A stretch of DNA of 64,000 nucleotides, from positions 3,820,630 through 3,884,629 of the forward strand of contig NC_052614.1 in NCBI RefSeq assembly GCF_016545825.1. Direction: 5' to 3'. This document shows, piece after piece, positions 12,395 to 23,696 of the stretch (its first letter is position 1; each line of letters starts with the position of its first letter). The stretch comes from Eucalyptus grandis. Its lineage: Eukaryota; Streptophyta; Magnoliopsida; Myrtales; Myrtaceae. The notes beneath the pieces were generated by a model. The model did no database searches. It saw nothing but the letters and a program-made list of their open reading frames with translations, and had not been told where the DNA came from. A program made the translations under genes and the position numbers.

Positions 12395-13084
12395 AATAAT
12401 TTTTCTTGTTCAGACATTACTTTTATGTTCTTGAAAATCTTTCGATTGTCGCCAAGAAATCTCTTGATTTCTTTCTCATTTCTTTGTGGTTAGCAAAGGA
12501 ATTCACTTCCCCATCATCCCATATTGTACAGGACTATTGACCCATACAACATTACTCAAGGGTCCCTATCATGTGAAACAAGGACGCGCTAGTGATTGGT
12601 CCCTGGATGCAAATTCGACACAGAGCAAGTAACTTCTCATGAATCATAGAATATATCTCTCGACCCAAGTAATACCTAACTTTACTCTAAGGTGAATCTC
12701 TAATGTTTTCTTTGAGTCTCGTTCTTGCGAATCTAATCCCTGGACGGGCTGCTTAACGCCTTGGCTATTAAGTTTTCTCTCCTCTTTCGTAAGGTTCGAT
12801 CCATTGCTGGTAGAGATGAACAAAGCCTTTAAAATGCTTATCAAATAGAGGTGAAAACTGGGGCAAAGCATGCCGCATAAATCAAGTGAATGAGTATGCA
12901 CGTAGCAGGTTTTGACTTTCTCTGAGCAGCCCATTGAAATTTCGAGGTAGGATGGTCAGCAGCAGGAAAGAAGCTTCTTTCTTTCTTTTCTGTCCAAAGA
13001 AAGAACGAGGAAGATTCTCCAACCTTTACTTCTTGACAAGATTTTTAATACCGTTTACTAGGCTTATCCTTTTTCCCCTGCACT

Positions 13085-13094
13085 GCATATATAC
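13085..13094 (+). promoter_or_regulatory. TATA box of RING copy A
   Basis: A CATATATA motif lies about 150 bases before the ATG at 13239, followed by ACCGAGCAACAGACGCTGGC. The same context, CTTTATATATACTGAGCAACA, occurs before copy B at about 22594. Conservation of both motif and spacing supports a TATA box. Confidence 0.55.
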
Positions 13095-13238
13095 CGAGCA
13101 ACAGACGCTGGCAAGATTTTCCTTGCTTCTGCAGCACCCTTCTTGTATAAGTAATATTCATTCGTCGACTGCATATATTCAAAGCTGATTCCCCACTTTA
13201 TATTAATCCGCAAACATCGTAAAGTCGATAAAGCCGAG

Positions 13239-14401
13239 ATGCTTCCCGGCGTTGAGTGCGCCCGAAGAAGAAGGTTCTATCAGAGCGGAGGACAGCCCAA
13301 CTCACCTGTCGTCGCTGCTGCCGCAACCACAGTTACTACAAGACGTTCCTCGTTCTGTCTCTACACAACCCACCATGCCGCGACCTCCTCTTCTGTAGTA
13401 TGTGGTTCCGTCCTTCTCTCTCTCTATTGCACAAAGTCGTAATCAGATACTCATGAGATTTCAGGGCAAAGAGGTTTTAGATGCAAATGTATGCGAATCT
13501 ATCGAGTAATGTTTTTTTGGGCCTCTTCTCTTCGACATATTTTGTTTCTTATATCTATCTTGGATTTATCTCTTGATCTGATGCATTAATAAGTTTTTCA
13601 TTTTCTTCTGTTGTGAAAATTCAGCAAATTAGGAACATAATCAACCAAGCACATGCAGATGAGGAGATGAGGAGGAACTGGGACTGGATGAGCGGTTGAG
13701 CAGTGGGAAAGCCAAGTACAGAGACTGGATGAGCGGGTTGAGATTCGTTACTCATTTGTGGAAAAACCTTATTATCTTTGTTCGGTTTTAAACCAAAAGA
13801 AGGTGCAGACGATGGTTCATGGACGGATGAACTTGCCACGGATAATGAGTGCGCCATTTGCCTAGCAAAAACCTTCGGACTCTCGAGGCTCATTATTGTC
13901 CCTGTTGCCGAAGATCTTCGTTAGTTCTCTTTTGAAATGATGTGTAACTAGGAGAAAATAGCATTGCCGTCAAACCAACATGGTCGAATCATCCGGGCCG
14001 GTTAGAACATATAAATTTACTACTTGTATATCGTCGTAATTGACCCTAAATTTGAATCGCAGTGAAAAACCATTTACTTATTATCTTTGTTCGGTTTTTA
14101 TAGGCACAACGATGGAGAGAGCTCGAGAGCAAGGAAATTGCAATTGCAGACGATGGTTCATGGACTGCAGAGCGTCCGCAGAGGCGGCAGTTCTTCCAAT
14201 TCAAAGAGATTCAGTTGGAGCAAGATGATGAGGTGGAGAGCCACGGACCAGGACGAGTGCGCCATTTGCCTGGAGAGGTTCGAGGTTGGCGAGACTCTGG
14301 CGCACCTACCCTGCGCGCACCGATTCCACTCGAGGTGCGCGGTTCCGTGGCTCGAGGCTCATGCTCATTGTCCCTGTTGCCGAATGGGCATCTCCACATA
14401 G
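13239..14401 (+). pseudogene. RING-H2 finger protein, copy A (intact RING exon, broken middle exon)
   Basis: Exon 1 starts at the ATG at 13239 (MLPGVECARRRRFYQSGG...RRSSFCLYTTHHAATSS). The middle exon starts near 13625 (QQIRNIINQAHADEE) and then shifts frame. Relative to copy B it carries an extra eight bases, a tandem copy of GATGAGGA, which leads to a stop after WDWMSG. The last exon, 14104-14401, encodes a complete RING-H2: CAIC, then C-x1-H-x2-H-x2-C with PCAHRFHSRC, then CPCC, ending MGIST. Known: RING-H2 domains bind two zinc ions and recruit E2 enzymes, so the product would be an E3 ubiquitin ligase. Unless splicing removes the insertion, only the RING exon can be read. A partial extra copy of the last exon lies just upstream, at about 13760-13935. 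The exon 1 and exon 2 splice donors are uncertain. Confidence 0.72.
13760..14045 (+). pseudogene. truncated extra copy of the RING exon with duplicated 3' flank
   Basis: Pieces of the RING exon reappear in order: CAGACGATGGTTCATGGAC, GAGTGCGCCATTTGCCT, GGCTCATTATTGTCCCTGTT. The zinc-binding middle is missing. From about 13937 to 14045 the sequence is nearly identical to 14441-14550, downstream of the intact RING exon. This is a local tandem duplication of about 500 bases followed by deletion. Confidence 0.75.
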
Positions 14402-14984
14402 TCATACAGTGGATTCTTCCCTGCGACTTCCTTCTTTGGAAATGATGTGTAACTAGGAGAAAATAGCATTGCCGTCAAACCAACATGGTCGAATCATCCG
14501 GGCCGGTTAGAACATATAAATTTACTACTTGTATATTGTAATAATTGACCCTTCATAAATCTTTAAGGGCTATTTAGGATGCATGCAGATAGTGATGAAA
14601 AGCGAGTCATACCGCATGTTGAGAAATATGGATCGAGAAATCATAATACATATACACAAATTATATCCATATGTACATGTTATAATCGTTATTCAATTGA
14701 GATACTGAAAACAAAGATCCTTCATGTTGGTACAACACAGGTTCATAAAGAGTACCACTGAAATTTGTACCTGGTGATAAATTTAAGCAACGTACCGGAC
14801 TAATCACCAGAGGAAAAATGCTATAGCTGCCAAGCAGGATGATGATGGCTAGCTTGGCCTTGCCAAGCACGTCTCAGAAATGGAAAACCTGAGAAAAGGC
14901 AGCGGTACAGCCGATAATATCGAAATCTACTTCCATCATATATTACAACAAAGCACATAAATCTTCAGGATTCAACTGGACTTG
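14402..14984. other. 3' flank of RING copy A
   Basis: Contains the second copy of the 110-base repeat (14441-14550) and DNA homologous to 23820-23910 of unit B, interrupted by about 200 bases of unit-A-specific sequence around 14660-14880. No gene seen. Confidence 0.45.
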
Positions 14985-15410
14985 CCAACTTGTCTGGCAA
15001 ATTTGTGCTTGAGGGATCATGTACAACATCTATCTGCGGTTATAGATCTTGGAGGGGCTCTTCAAAGCAATACAACACAACTCCTTCGCAATTTCGGCGA
15101 AGCTTGGCCTTTCTGACGGCTCGGACGACCAACACCTCTCGATTTGCGATTTTTGCGATTTCCAATCACGATACCCCCAGGTTTGATTGCAATCTCATTA
15201 GTCGTCAGCCAATATTCACTGAATTGAAATAAAAGTATAAAACGAAGTGACGTCACCTATCATGTGCTTAGCATCCAAATCTGCGGACGGTTCTTCTCCA
15301 GTCAACAACTCCCCATGACGATGCCGGTTGAGTAAACATCAACCTGAACAAAAGGTCAGGTGATCATCAACACATTGAGGGTGTAGAATTATGAGCCATA
15401 TTATACTTCG
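14985..15410 (-). pseudogene. Raf-like kinase fragment: last two exons only
   Basis: Read on the minus strand, 15345-15257 matches exon 8 of the unit-B kinase (VDVYSTGIVMG...TGEEPSADLDAKHMI). One base is missing relative to the intact ATGTGGGAG, which breaks the frame. The counterpart of exon 9 lies at 15185-15050, with the start of the domain's last lobe deleted and many changes. Nothing of exons 1-7 is present. Homology stops near 15410, where DNA leading into a copia remnant begins. This is a non-functional tail of an earlier kinase copy. Confidence 0.85.
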
Positions 15411-15649
15411 TGTTGATTAGTGGGTCATTGTTGGAACCAAAAGGATAATAATAAATTTTGGAAACATGTAATGAGAGCACAAATAAAAATTGGAGGGAGA
15501 ACTTGTAATTGAGAATGGTTTCTCTTTTTGGCTTTGTGCTTATGGCTTTATTTACAACTTAGAATTTATCCCTTTATTGAATTCTTGGTTCCCACATGCT
15601 TATTGATGTTTTATAGAGATCTTCGAGAGTGCTGGACATCTAGAATATC

Positions 15650-16386
15650 AAAATTTGGCACGGAGGGACATTTAAGTATCAACAATTAGGAAAATGACAC
15701 TTAAGTGCCAAAATCGAAGCAAAATAGATTACTTAAGTATCAACGGCAAGAAAATCCGATCAAAATGTTGACGTGTCAATTTTCTGGTGAGGTAAATGTA
15801 AAACAACGTCATTTTGCACGTTAACGTAGCTAGACAAATGCAAAAAAGATGTCATTTCTGCTGATGTTGATAAATAGTTAATATAAAATTAATTAAATTA
15901 AATTTTAAACTAAATTTATTTAAAATTTAAAAAAAAAGATTGCAGGCAATAAGGGCTGAGCCCTCTTTGCCACCTCCCCATCGTCGCCAAGAAGGGTCGG
16001 CGTGGTGGGGGGAGGGTTGACTGGGGTCATAAAAAGGGTCAGCGAGGGTTGTGGTCCTTCCTTAGATCCGGCAGAGGGTCGGCGGCCCTCACTCGGCGGC
16101 TAGGGCCAGGGCTGCCACTAGCTGGGGGTGCCTCACCACTTGCAATCTCCATTTTTTAATATATAACTTTTATTTAAATAATTTTATATTAAAATTCAAA
16201 TCCACACTAAAATGACGTCATTTTGTGTTTCTTTACTAAGTTAGCTCTTCGATGAGTCATGTATATGAGCAAAATTAATAAAAAAATTGCCATGTAGAAT
16301 TTCCAGCGGGGTTCACCGAAGATAGCACTTGAGTGTCCCATTTTTCCAAAAAAGTGACACTTAAATGTCCCATTGTGTCAAGTTTT
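15650..16386. mobile_element. inverted-repeat element with G+C-rich core
   Basis: The left end (TTGGCACGGAGGGACATTTA) and the right end read in reverse (TTGACACAATGGGACATTTA) are imperfect inverted repeats of about 70 bases. The centre, about 15950-16140, is G+C-rich with GGGTCGGCG and GGCGGC words. No coding capacity. I could not fix a target duplication. Confidence 0.65.
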
Positions 16387-16689
16387 GGCACTTGGAGTGT
16401 ACTTTTGTCACTTTTATTCTTTCCCAAAATTTTGTTGCTGTGTTTGTTATGCTCATAACATCGTCTCTAAAATTAAGTTGGAACCTTGTGGTCTCCATTG
16501 CATTTTTTTTTTGGGTATTCGTCTACTCAAAAGTGTTGTAAATGTTTTAAACCTCATTTGAGTGCACCATTGTATCAATGAATATAATTTTTCACGAACC
16601 TAATTTCTATTGTTTTGCTCCACCTCTTTAGGGGAAATGTCCTAATTTAGAGGTGTTGTCCATTGTACATGTTCATGAAGATAGTACTT

Positions 16690-17430
16690 ACCCTCCTCCT
16701 TCAATAGTCACTGATTGTTCTCCTCCTTCCTAAGAGGAGAAAAATGTAACATAAGAAGAGAATAGTACAGTAACTCAGAGAGAGATAACACAGCAACCAT
16801 TTTAGGGGAGATCACACTTGTTAGGCAAACTATTGTTATCTTCAAAGGCGGATTGATAGAGGTGTTATAGTGAAGACATATTGTTGTAGAGATTTTGCTA
16901 TCAATACGTAGGTTAAAACCACTCATAAATTGCTTGTTCAATCATCATTTTGGATCCAGATTCTACTACTCCTCCTAGTGAGGTTTCTCCTTCTGATCTT
17001 TCTATTGCACTTTGAAAAGAGTAATATAATTTATACTCAATACCTTATATTCCATGTTCTCTCTATGAATCTTTGTCTAGTTCTTATTGTATGTTGTGTT
17101 TTCTCCACCTTTTATCTCTAATTCATTAAATTGGCACGAATTTTTGCAAATGAGAAGTAAAAGGCATCAATGGTAGAGGAGATGCATACTTTGAAGAAAA
17201 ATGGCACATGAGATCTTATTGTTTTTGCTTCTTGGAAACAGCTAATAGAAGGTAAGTGGGTGTTTGTAGTCAAATAAATAGATGGATGATACTGTAGACA
17301 GATATAAAACACATCTAATGACAAATGAATTTATTCAAATTTATAGCATTGACTATCTAGAAACTTTTGCTCTTGCTGCCAAGTTCAATACTATTCTAGT
17401 GCTACTTTTGGAACTATCACTAGTCATTAC
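16690..17430 (+). pseudogene. decayed Ty1/copia pol fragment (reverse transcriptase start)
   Basis: In-frame pieces separated by stops match the start of copia reverse transcriptase: MVEEMHTLKKNGT, then a stop where tryptophan is expected, DLI, then GKWVFVVK, then DYLETFALAAK. The preceding 16930-17110 matches the linker before the RT (YPISHVLSYESLS-like). Several stops and frame changes show it is dead. It lies exactly between duplication units A and B. Confidence 0.75.
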
Positions 17431-17689
17431 CTATAACTATTGGATTTGTGCCATTTGGCGATTTAACACATCACATGGAAAGATCTAAACCATTTATTCC
17501 ATCTTCCCCTATTCGAGGCCAAGTGAGCCTTAGATTTGGATATTTTGAGCTCCCTGGAGTTGAGCCTCGGGCCTTGACTCATCGCCATTGGCTCTCATCC
17601 TTGTCAATGGTGACAAGGGACGAGTCAACATTGTGTCTCGAGATGGAGGATGAGAGCTCAATAGGATGAATTAGCAGAGAACATGAGTA

Positions 17690-17723
17690 GAGGGAGAGAG
17701 AGAGAGAGGGAGAGGGAGAGGGA

Positions 17724-17767
<44 letters not shown>

Positions 17768-17837
17768 AATGCAGTTTGACGGCCAAAGGAGGGCCGACGC
17801 ACAAAACGACTAGAATGAGTGGCTTAAGGTGGCATAA

Positions 17838-17901
<64 letters not shown>

Positions 17902-18070
17902 CAATGCAATTTGACGGCCAAAGGAGGACCGATGCACAAAACGACTAGAATGAGTGGCTTAAGGTGGCATAATGGGTGAGAGAAAGAGAGAGAGGACAAT
18001 GCAGTTTGACGGCCAAAGGAGGGCCGACGCACAAAATGACTAGAATGAGTGGCTTCAGGTGGCATAATGC

Positions 18071-18122
<52 letters not shown>

Positions 18123-18209
18123 ATTGCAGTTTGACGGCCAAAGGAGGGCCGACGCATAATCAACTATGTAAACGACTAGAATGAGTGGCTTAAGGTGGCA
18201 TAATGCGTG

Positions 18210-18296
<87 letters not shown>

Positions 18297-18360
18297 ATTG
18301 CAATTTGACGGCCGAAGGAGGGCCGGCGCATGATCAACTATGTAAACAATTAGAATGAGT
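17690..18360. repeat. compound minisatellite: five units of a ~75-base sequence separated by (GA)n tracts
   Basis: A unit starting GACAATGCAGTTTGACGGCC and ending CTTAAGGTGGCATAATGCGT recurs at about 17765, 17900, 17997, 18120 and 18296. Each copy is separated from the next by a (GA)n run, about 90 bases long in the longest case. One spacer also carries (GT)n at 17838-17860. Units 4 and 5 have TAATCAACTATGTAAA-type inserts that also occur in unit A near 10400, so they keep the ancestral form. Long frames of alternating S/L or R/E across here are simple-sequence artefacts. Confidence 0.85.
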
Positions 18361-18689
18361 GGCTTAAGGTGGCATAATGCGTGCGATGGCGGTGACCAGG
18401 GTTTGGTGGTTTGTTATGGTTGGTGGGGGGTGGAGTTTTTGGGTGGGTGTTTGCTAGATAGATTGTGACAATCCAATAATCCATGAAGTAGTAACATTCA
18501 TGGTCACAAGGTGCAAGAATAGTACCTCCACACCCCTAAAATTAGAATGGATTGGAAGCTTCCGCCAAGGGTAAAATAACACAAAACATTTGTTAAGTGT
18601 TCCTTACATTAAAAGCAACAAGGATTGTCAAGTAGTTCAACATAGATTGGACCATGATCCTTGTAGACAGGAAAGATGTATGGACAATC

Positions 18690-19390
18690 ACCCAAAAAGT
18701 AATAAACTATTGCACTTGTATCAATTTTGTTTTAGACCTTTCAATTATACTAATAAGTCATAAAATTTTTTATATTTTATCAATTAAATCAATCTAGTCA
18801 ATTTAGTTGAAAATTTCTAACTTTGACATTGACTCTAATGTGGATTTAAAAAAAAATTTTAAATATGTATAATTTATTTTGATTTTTTCTTTTTCTTTTC
18901 TTTTCTTTACTTTCTTTTGAATTGAGGGCCATCATTGGTCGCCGATTGACCCTCGCTAGCATTTGTTAGGGCATTGCTGCCCTTGTCCAAATTTGGGCCC
19001 TAAGCTAGGTGAGATAGTGTGTGGTGGCCCCTCATTGAGTCGGGCAAGGTCGTGATGCCCAATTTGGGTGAGGACATGGCAGCCCTCCCCCCAATTAAGC
19101 GAGGTTGGCTAGTGATCCATGCCAGCTCCTAGTCCAAAATAAATAAATAAATAAAAAAAAGGAAAGGAAAAACCATAAAAATTCAAAAAAATCTTAAAAT
19201 ATTATTAAAAAAAGTCTACATTAGTGCTAGTCATGTCATAGACGGTCACCATTTGCATTAGTCATTTCAACTAAATTATCTGAATGGATTTGATTGGTAA
19301 AATATGAAAATGTTTAGTACTTAATTGACATAATTAAAATATTTATGATTGAATTGGTAAAGTGGACCTTTCTAATAATTTCCTTGAAAA
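18690..19390. mobile_element. inverted-repeat element inserted in unit B only
   Basis: The arms contain inverted ATTGACATAATTAAAATATT-like and TTAGTTGAAA / TTTCAACTAAA words, and the centre (18920-19130) is G+C-richer. In unit A the flanking sequences (CAACATAGGTTG and CTGCACGTCTTAGTC, 11029-11090) lie only about 45 bases apart, so unit A is an approximate empty site. No transposase. Confidence 0.65.
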
Positions 19391-19764
19391 GTATGTGTGC
19401 ACGTCTTAATCTAAGATTAGTTCAATGCTAAAATTGCCGTTACAAAAAAATCCTTGAGGTAGAGTGTGGTGATGTGTATGCATAAGAAAATCTGGAATTG
19501 ATATATCTTAAAGTTAAATTACGTCGATATATCGAGAGGAAAGACGAGTGGGAAAATGGAAAGAGAAGTGAAGATACCAATGTCAAAATATAATTCATGG
19601 GTACATCTGTTCGATTCTTCTTTTCCAATAAATCTTATATTCATATTTTAACACATCTAAAATCGGACCGAAAGTATATTGCCGTGAAAAAAGGAAAATA
19701 TTCATGTGACCCTAGAAACCCTACTTCTTATCTTATCATGCATTTGTATATATTCATAAAAATA

Positions 19765-20042
19765 ATGGAATAAGTGTACTTAAAATTTTAAAATTTGTCA
19801 CAAAAATATAATTGAGTTTTAAAATTTTCAAAATATGCAATTGAGTCTTAAAATTATTAGGTTAATGCAATCAAGTCCTTAAACTTATTAATATTTTTGT
19901 TTGTCAAATTAGATAGAATTAATAGAAGAATTCAATGCATACTAAATTGACAAGTAGTAGGTTTTGAGTGTCATTTTAAATGTTTTTAGACTCAAATATA
20001 TTTTCATGACAAGTTTTAGAATTTCCAATACACTTATCTCTA
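19765..20042. mobile_element. MITE with ~58-base inverted ends
   Basis: The left end, AATAAGTGTACTTAAAATTT, matches the right end read in reverse, GATAAGTGTATTGGAAATTC, and similarity continues for about 58 bases through TTGTCA and GAGT words. No coding capacity. Confidence 0.65.
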
Positions 20043-20689
20043 AAAATAAGTACAAAAAAGAATGCCCATGATCCTTTGCAAGAGGGGGAGGAGTTTTTAG
20101 GATCTTAAGTACGATGTCGGGGTGGTGGGTTTCCGGGGTTTATACCCCGGGCTTGTCGGGTTTCTAAAATAAATACAGGTCATCCAAAAAAAGAAGTACA
20201 AAAAAGAATAAATTTCAATGAGTCTTAAAGCATATGAACTGGATACAAAACCATGGATGGTAGGGCTCGCTAGATGTAATTTGATAAGAGGCGGCTGGCA
20301 ATTAGTTTTGGTTTAGGCTATACTTCTTAATACAAAAATTTGGGTTTACGTATTTTCTAAGCTACCTTGAGTCTGTTGCAAGATGGTGATGTGGTCCCTC
20401 TACTAAAGTTCTAATTAAATGAACATTTGGGTAGCGGAAGAGATATAGGGCTTAAAAACGAAATGGAATCGTTTGGCTAAAACCCGCAAGATATGATAAA
20501 AAAAAAATAGAGCATACACATATAAAACGTACATGTTTAATGGATGTTGCGCGCCCCAAGATAGCGATAGATTATATATCCATTGACGGCCCCTCAATGG
20601 TCTTTTCTTATGTCTGATTATTGCAGTCTCTTGACCCCGCCCAATACAAGTGAGCGATTAAATTTGGTGTGATCCATTTTAGAGTTACA

Positions 20690-20798
20690 AGATTCAATGA
20701 CTTGCATGCACTGAACTCACATAATTAACTAACAAGAATACGACGGATCAATTAATCTTTTAATATGCTGATGTGGTGTACCAAGAGAGAAACTCCGT

Positions 20799-20869
<71 letters not shown>

Positions 20870-21620
20870 TAAGTTATCTTTTTTTCTCAACAAATAAAAT
20901 CGGGAAAATTATCAAAAAATCTTAAATTTATTGTATGGATAGTACTTCAATCCTAAACTTTTCGATCTTGCCAGTTTAATGCCAATATAGTCATTTTAGC
21001 AAATTTTGGTTAGAGTCCAATGACTCGCATGCACCAAACTCACATAATTAATTAACAAGAATACGAGGTTGATCGATTAATCTTTTAATATGCTAATGCA
21101 GTGTACCAAGAGAGAAACTCTGCATAATTCTCTCTCTCCCTCCCCCCCTCTCCCTCGTATTAAGTTACTTTATTTTTTCAATCGATATAATCGGGAAAAT
21201 TACCAAAAAAACCTCAAATCTATTGTATGGATATTAATTCAATCATAAACCTTTTGATTTGGCTAATCAAATCATAAATATTTTAACAGTTTGTCATTAT
21301 AGTCATTCAAGCTAATTTTGGTTATGATCTAGTGACTCGCATGCACCAAACTCACATAATTAATTAACAAGCATACGGTGTCGATTGATTAATCCTTTAA
21401 TATGCTGATGTAGTATACCAAGAGAGAAACTTCGCATAACTCTCCCTCCCTCCCCTCTCTCTCATTAAGTTGCCTTCTTTTTTGGACATATTAAATTCAA
21501 AATATTATCAAAAAAGTTTTAAATCTATTGTACGGAAGTTAATTCAGTCATATTTTTTTCGATTTGACTAATTTAGTCATAAACTTTTGACAATTTGCCG
21601 TTATTGTTATTCCAGCTAAT
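20690..21620. repeat. three tandem copies of a ~320-base unit
   Basis: The word TGACTCGCATGCACCAAACT (first copy slightly changed) marks units near 20695, 21018 and about 21331, a spacing of 323 and about 313. Each unit runs through a (CT)n tract (63 bases at 20802-20864 in the first), then a left arm of an inverted-repeat transposon (GGGAAAATTA...TATTGTATGGATA). Only the last unit is followed by a matching right arm. Confidence 0.8.
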
Positions 21621-22225
21621 ATTGGTTGGAAATCGCTACATGTCATTTCGAGTACTAATGCAAACAATTTTTGGCTTTTCTTTTTCAATATTTTTTTTTG
21701 TTCTCTTTTCCTTCTTTCTTTGCCAATCACCAAGCTTTGGCAATAGCCAGCAATCAACTATAGGCAATAGGCAACAAGGGTCCACCTAGCCTAGCCATAA
21801 AGAGGGTCGGTCTTGCCGAATCGGGTAAGGTCAAGCCTCACCCAGCTATTAGTGAAGGTCAACCATGTCAAATTCAGCAAGGTCCAATCTCGCTCGAGAC
21901 TAGCGAGGTCGACCCTCCTTTGTGGTTGGTTGCCAACCATCATCAAGGCCTGGTGACAACGAAGGAAGTATTGAGAAAGATAGAAAGAAAGAAAGAAATG
22001 AAAAAGAAAAAAGAAGAAAAAAAATTGTTCTTGCTAGCACCGGCCATGCCATGTAGGATGGCTAGTATCCATGTCAATAACTTCTGGTCAAAATTGATTG
22101 GAAGGACTATAAACAAATTGTTACAAGGTTTAAAACTAAAAGATTATATTGAAATGTTTAGGACTAGATTGGTATATGTAAATAAGTTTAAGATTCTTTT
22201 GGTAATCATCCCAGTAAAAGTCTTT
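21490..22225. mobile_element. inverted-repeat element with G+C-rich core
   Basis: The left arm (about 21490-21660) has an inverted counterpart at about 22070-22225 (TATGTAAATAAGTTTAAGAT and related words). The core at 21770-21960 is made of GGTCGGTCTTGCC / GGTCAAGCCTCACC words. Ends not fixed. Confidence 0.5.
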
Positions 22226-22593
22226 GTCCAAACGCCAACTTCAAGCCTATTGGTAAGAAGAGCTGTGTGAAGCTTTTAAAATGCTGATTATAGAGGTGGA
22301 AACTAAGGCAATTCATGCCTCATAAACTAATTAATTGAGGATGCTAGTACGTATATGTGTAGCCAGTTCTGACTTTATCTGGGCAGCCCATTGAAACTTC
22401 GTGTTAGGATGGTCATCACAGCAACAGGAATGAAACTTCCTCGCTTTCCAATGAAAGATACACGCAGGCAGGATGCTATGAACTTCCTCAGTTCGATTCC
22501 GGGTTCAGTCATGGAGTCATTTGAATCTCAACTTCACCAATGACAAGATTTTCTTAACACCGTTCATTAAATTTATCCTTTTTGCCTGCACCT

Positions 22594-22603
22594 TTATATA
22601 TAC
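22594..22603 (+). promoter_or_regulatory. TATA box of RING copy B
   Basis: TTATATATAC lies about 150 bases before the ATG at 22752, in the same sequence context as copy A at 13085. Confidence 0.55.
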
Positions 22604-22751
22604 TGAGCAACAGGCTTTTGCAACTTCTTCCTCGTTTATTCAACGCCTGCTCTCTCTCTCTCTCGATACATGTTCATTCAATGACCGAGTTAATCCGAAG
22701 CTCATTCCTAACTTAATTTACTATTTATACATCGTAAACTTGATTGCCGAG

Positions 22752-22834
22752 ATGCTTCTTGGAGTTGAATATGCCAGGAGAAGAAGGTTCTCCTTGACCC
22801 ACCATGCTGCGACCTCTTCTCTAGTGTGTAGTTC

Positions 22835-22873
<39 letters not shown>

Positions 22874-23696
22874 GCTTCAGGTCGTGATTAGAAAGTCATG
22901 AGATTTCAGGAAAAAGAGGTTTTAGATGCATATGTATGCGAATCTATCGAGTAATGTTTTGTTAAGTCTCTTCTCTTCAACATATTTTGATTCTAATATT
23001 CAAAGTTGGGTTATCTTAGATTTATCTCTTGATCTGATTTGAAAAATCAGCAAAGTAGGAACATAATCAACCAAGCATATGGAGATGAGGAGGAACTGGG
23101 AGGAGTGGCAAGGGAAGCCAAGCATAGGCTGGATGAGAGGCTGAGAACTCAGAGGAAACCAGAAACCATGAGAAGGTCAATGGACGAACTTGCATAATGA
23201 CAACTTGCTTTTTTCTTATGTCTATTTTTGTTGGAATTAGCTTCAAGGTATGAATTGCAGCAAGAACCTTCAGACTCTATGGTTATGTGGGATTTGTTGG
23301 TCCTCTAAAGTTGAATTGGAGCGAAAAACCATCTACTCATTATCTTTGTTCGATCTTTTTAGGCACGATGATGGAGAGAACTTGAGAGCAAGGGAATTGC
23401 AATTGCAGACGATGGTTCATGGAGGGCAGAGTGTCGGCAGAGGCGGCGGTTCTTCCAATTTGAAGAGGTTCAGTTGGGGCAAGATGATGAGGGGGAGAGC
23501 CATGGACCATGACGACTGTGCCATTTGCCTGGAGAGGTTCGAGGTCGGCGAGACCCTGGTGCACCTACCCTGCGCACCGATTCCACTCAAGGTGCGTGGT
23601 TCCATGGCTCGAGGCTCATGCTCATTGTCCCTGTTGCCGAATGGGCATCTCCACATAGTCATACAAAAGAAATTTCCCTGCGAATTCCTTCTTTGA
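22752..23696 (+). pseudogene. RING-H2 finger protein, copy B (intact middle exon, broken RING exon)
   Basis: Exon 1 begins at 22752 (MLLGVEYARRRRFS). Relative to copy A it lacks about 30 codons and ends in a (CT)n tract. The middle exon, from about 23050, is open here: QSRNIINQAYGDEEELGG, then VAREAKHRLDERLRTQRK. The last exon starts at 23363 and is in frame through CAICLERFEVGETLVHLPCA. It then loses two bases (GCGCGCACC in copy A, GCGCACC here, at about 23572), so the histidines and last four cysteines are out of frame. The RING-frame stop, still visible, is at 23656-23658. The lesion removes the second zinc site, so the E3 activity expected of this family should be lost. The damage is complementary to that of copy A. 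Confidence 0.75.

Larger units (their letters stand above)
9540..15410. repeat. segmental duplication unit A
   Basis: Blocks of this unit match unit B (from about 17457) in the same order: 9540-9830 with 17457-17700; 10395-10570 with about 18325-18500; 10904-11041 with 18508-18648; 11074-11190 with 19395-19510; 12820-13000 with 22268-22430; the RING gene with its counterpart; and the kinase 3' end at 14985-15410 with 23940-24410. The two units have since gained different transposon insertions. Identity is moderate and patchy by eye, so the event is not very recent. Confidence 0.8.

Noticed and set aside
17658..18212. Long minus-strand frame of alternating Ser/Leu (184 codons)
   Set aside because: It is the translation of the GA/CT minisatellite; the few non-repeat words are the recurring 75-base unit.
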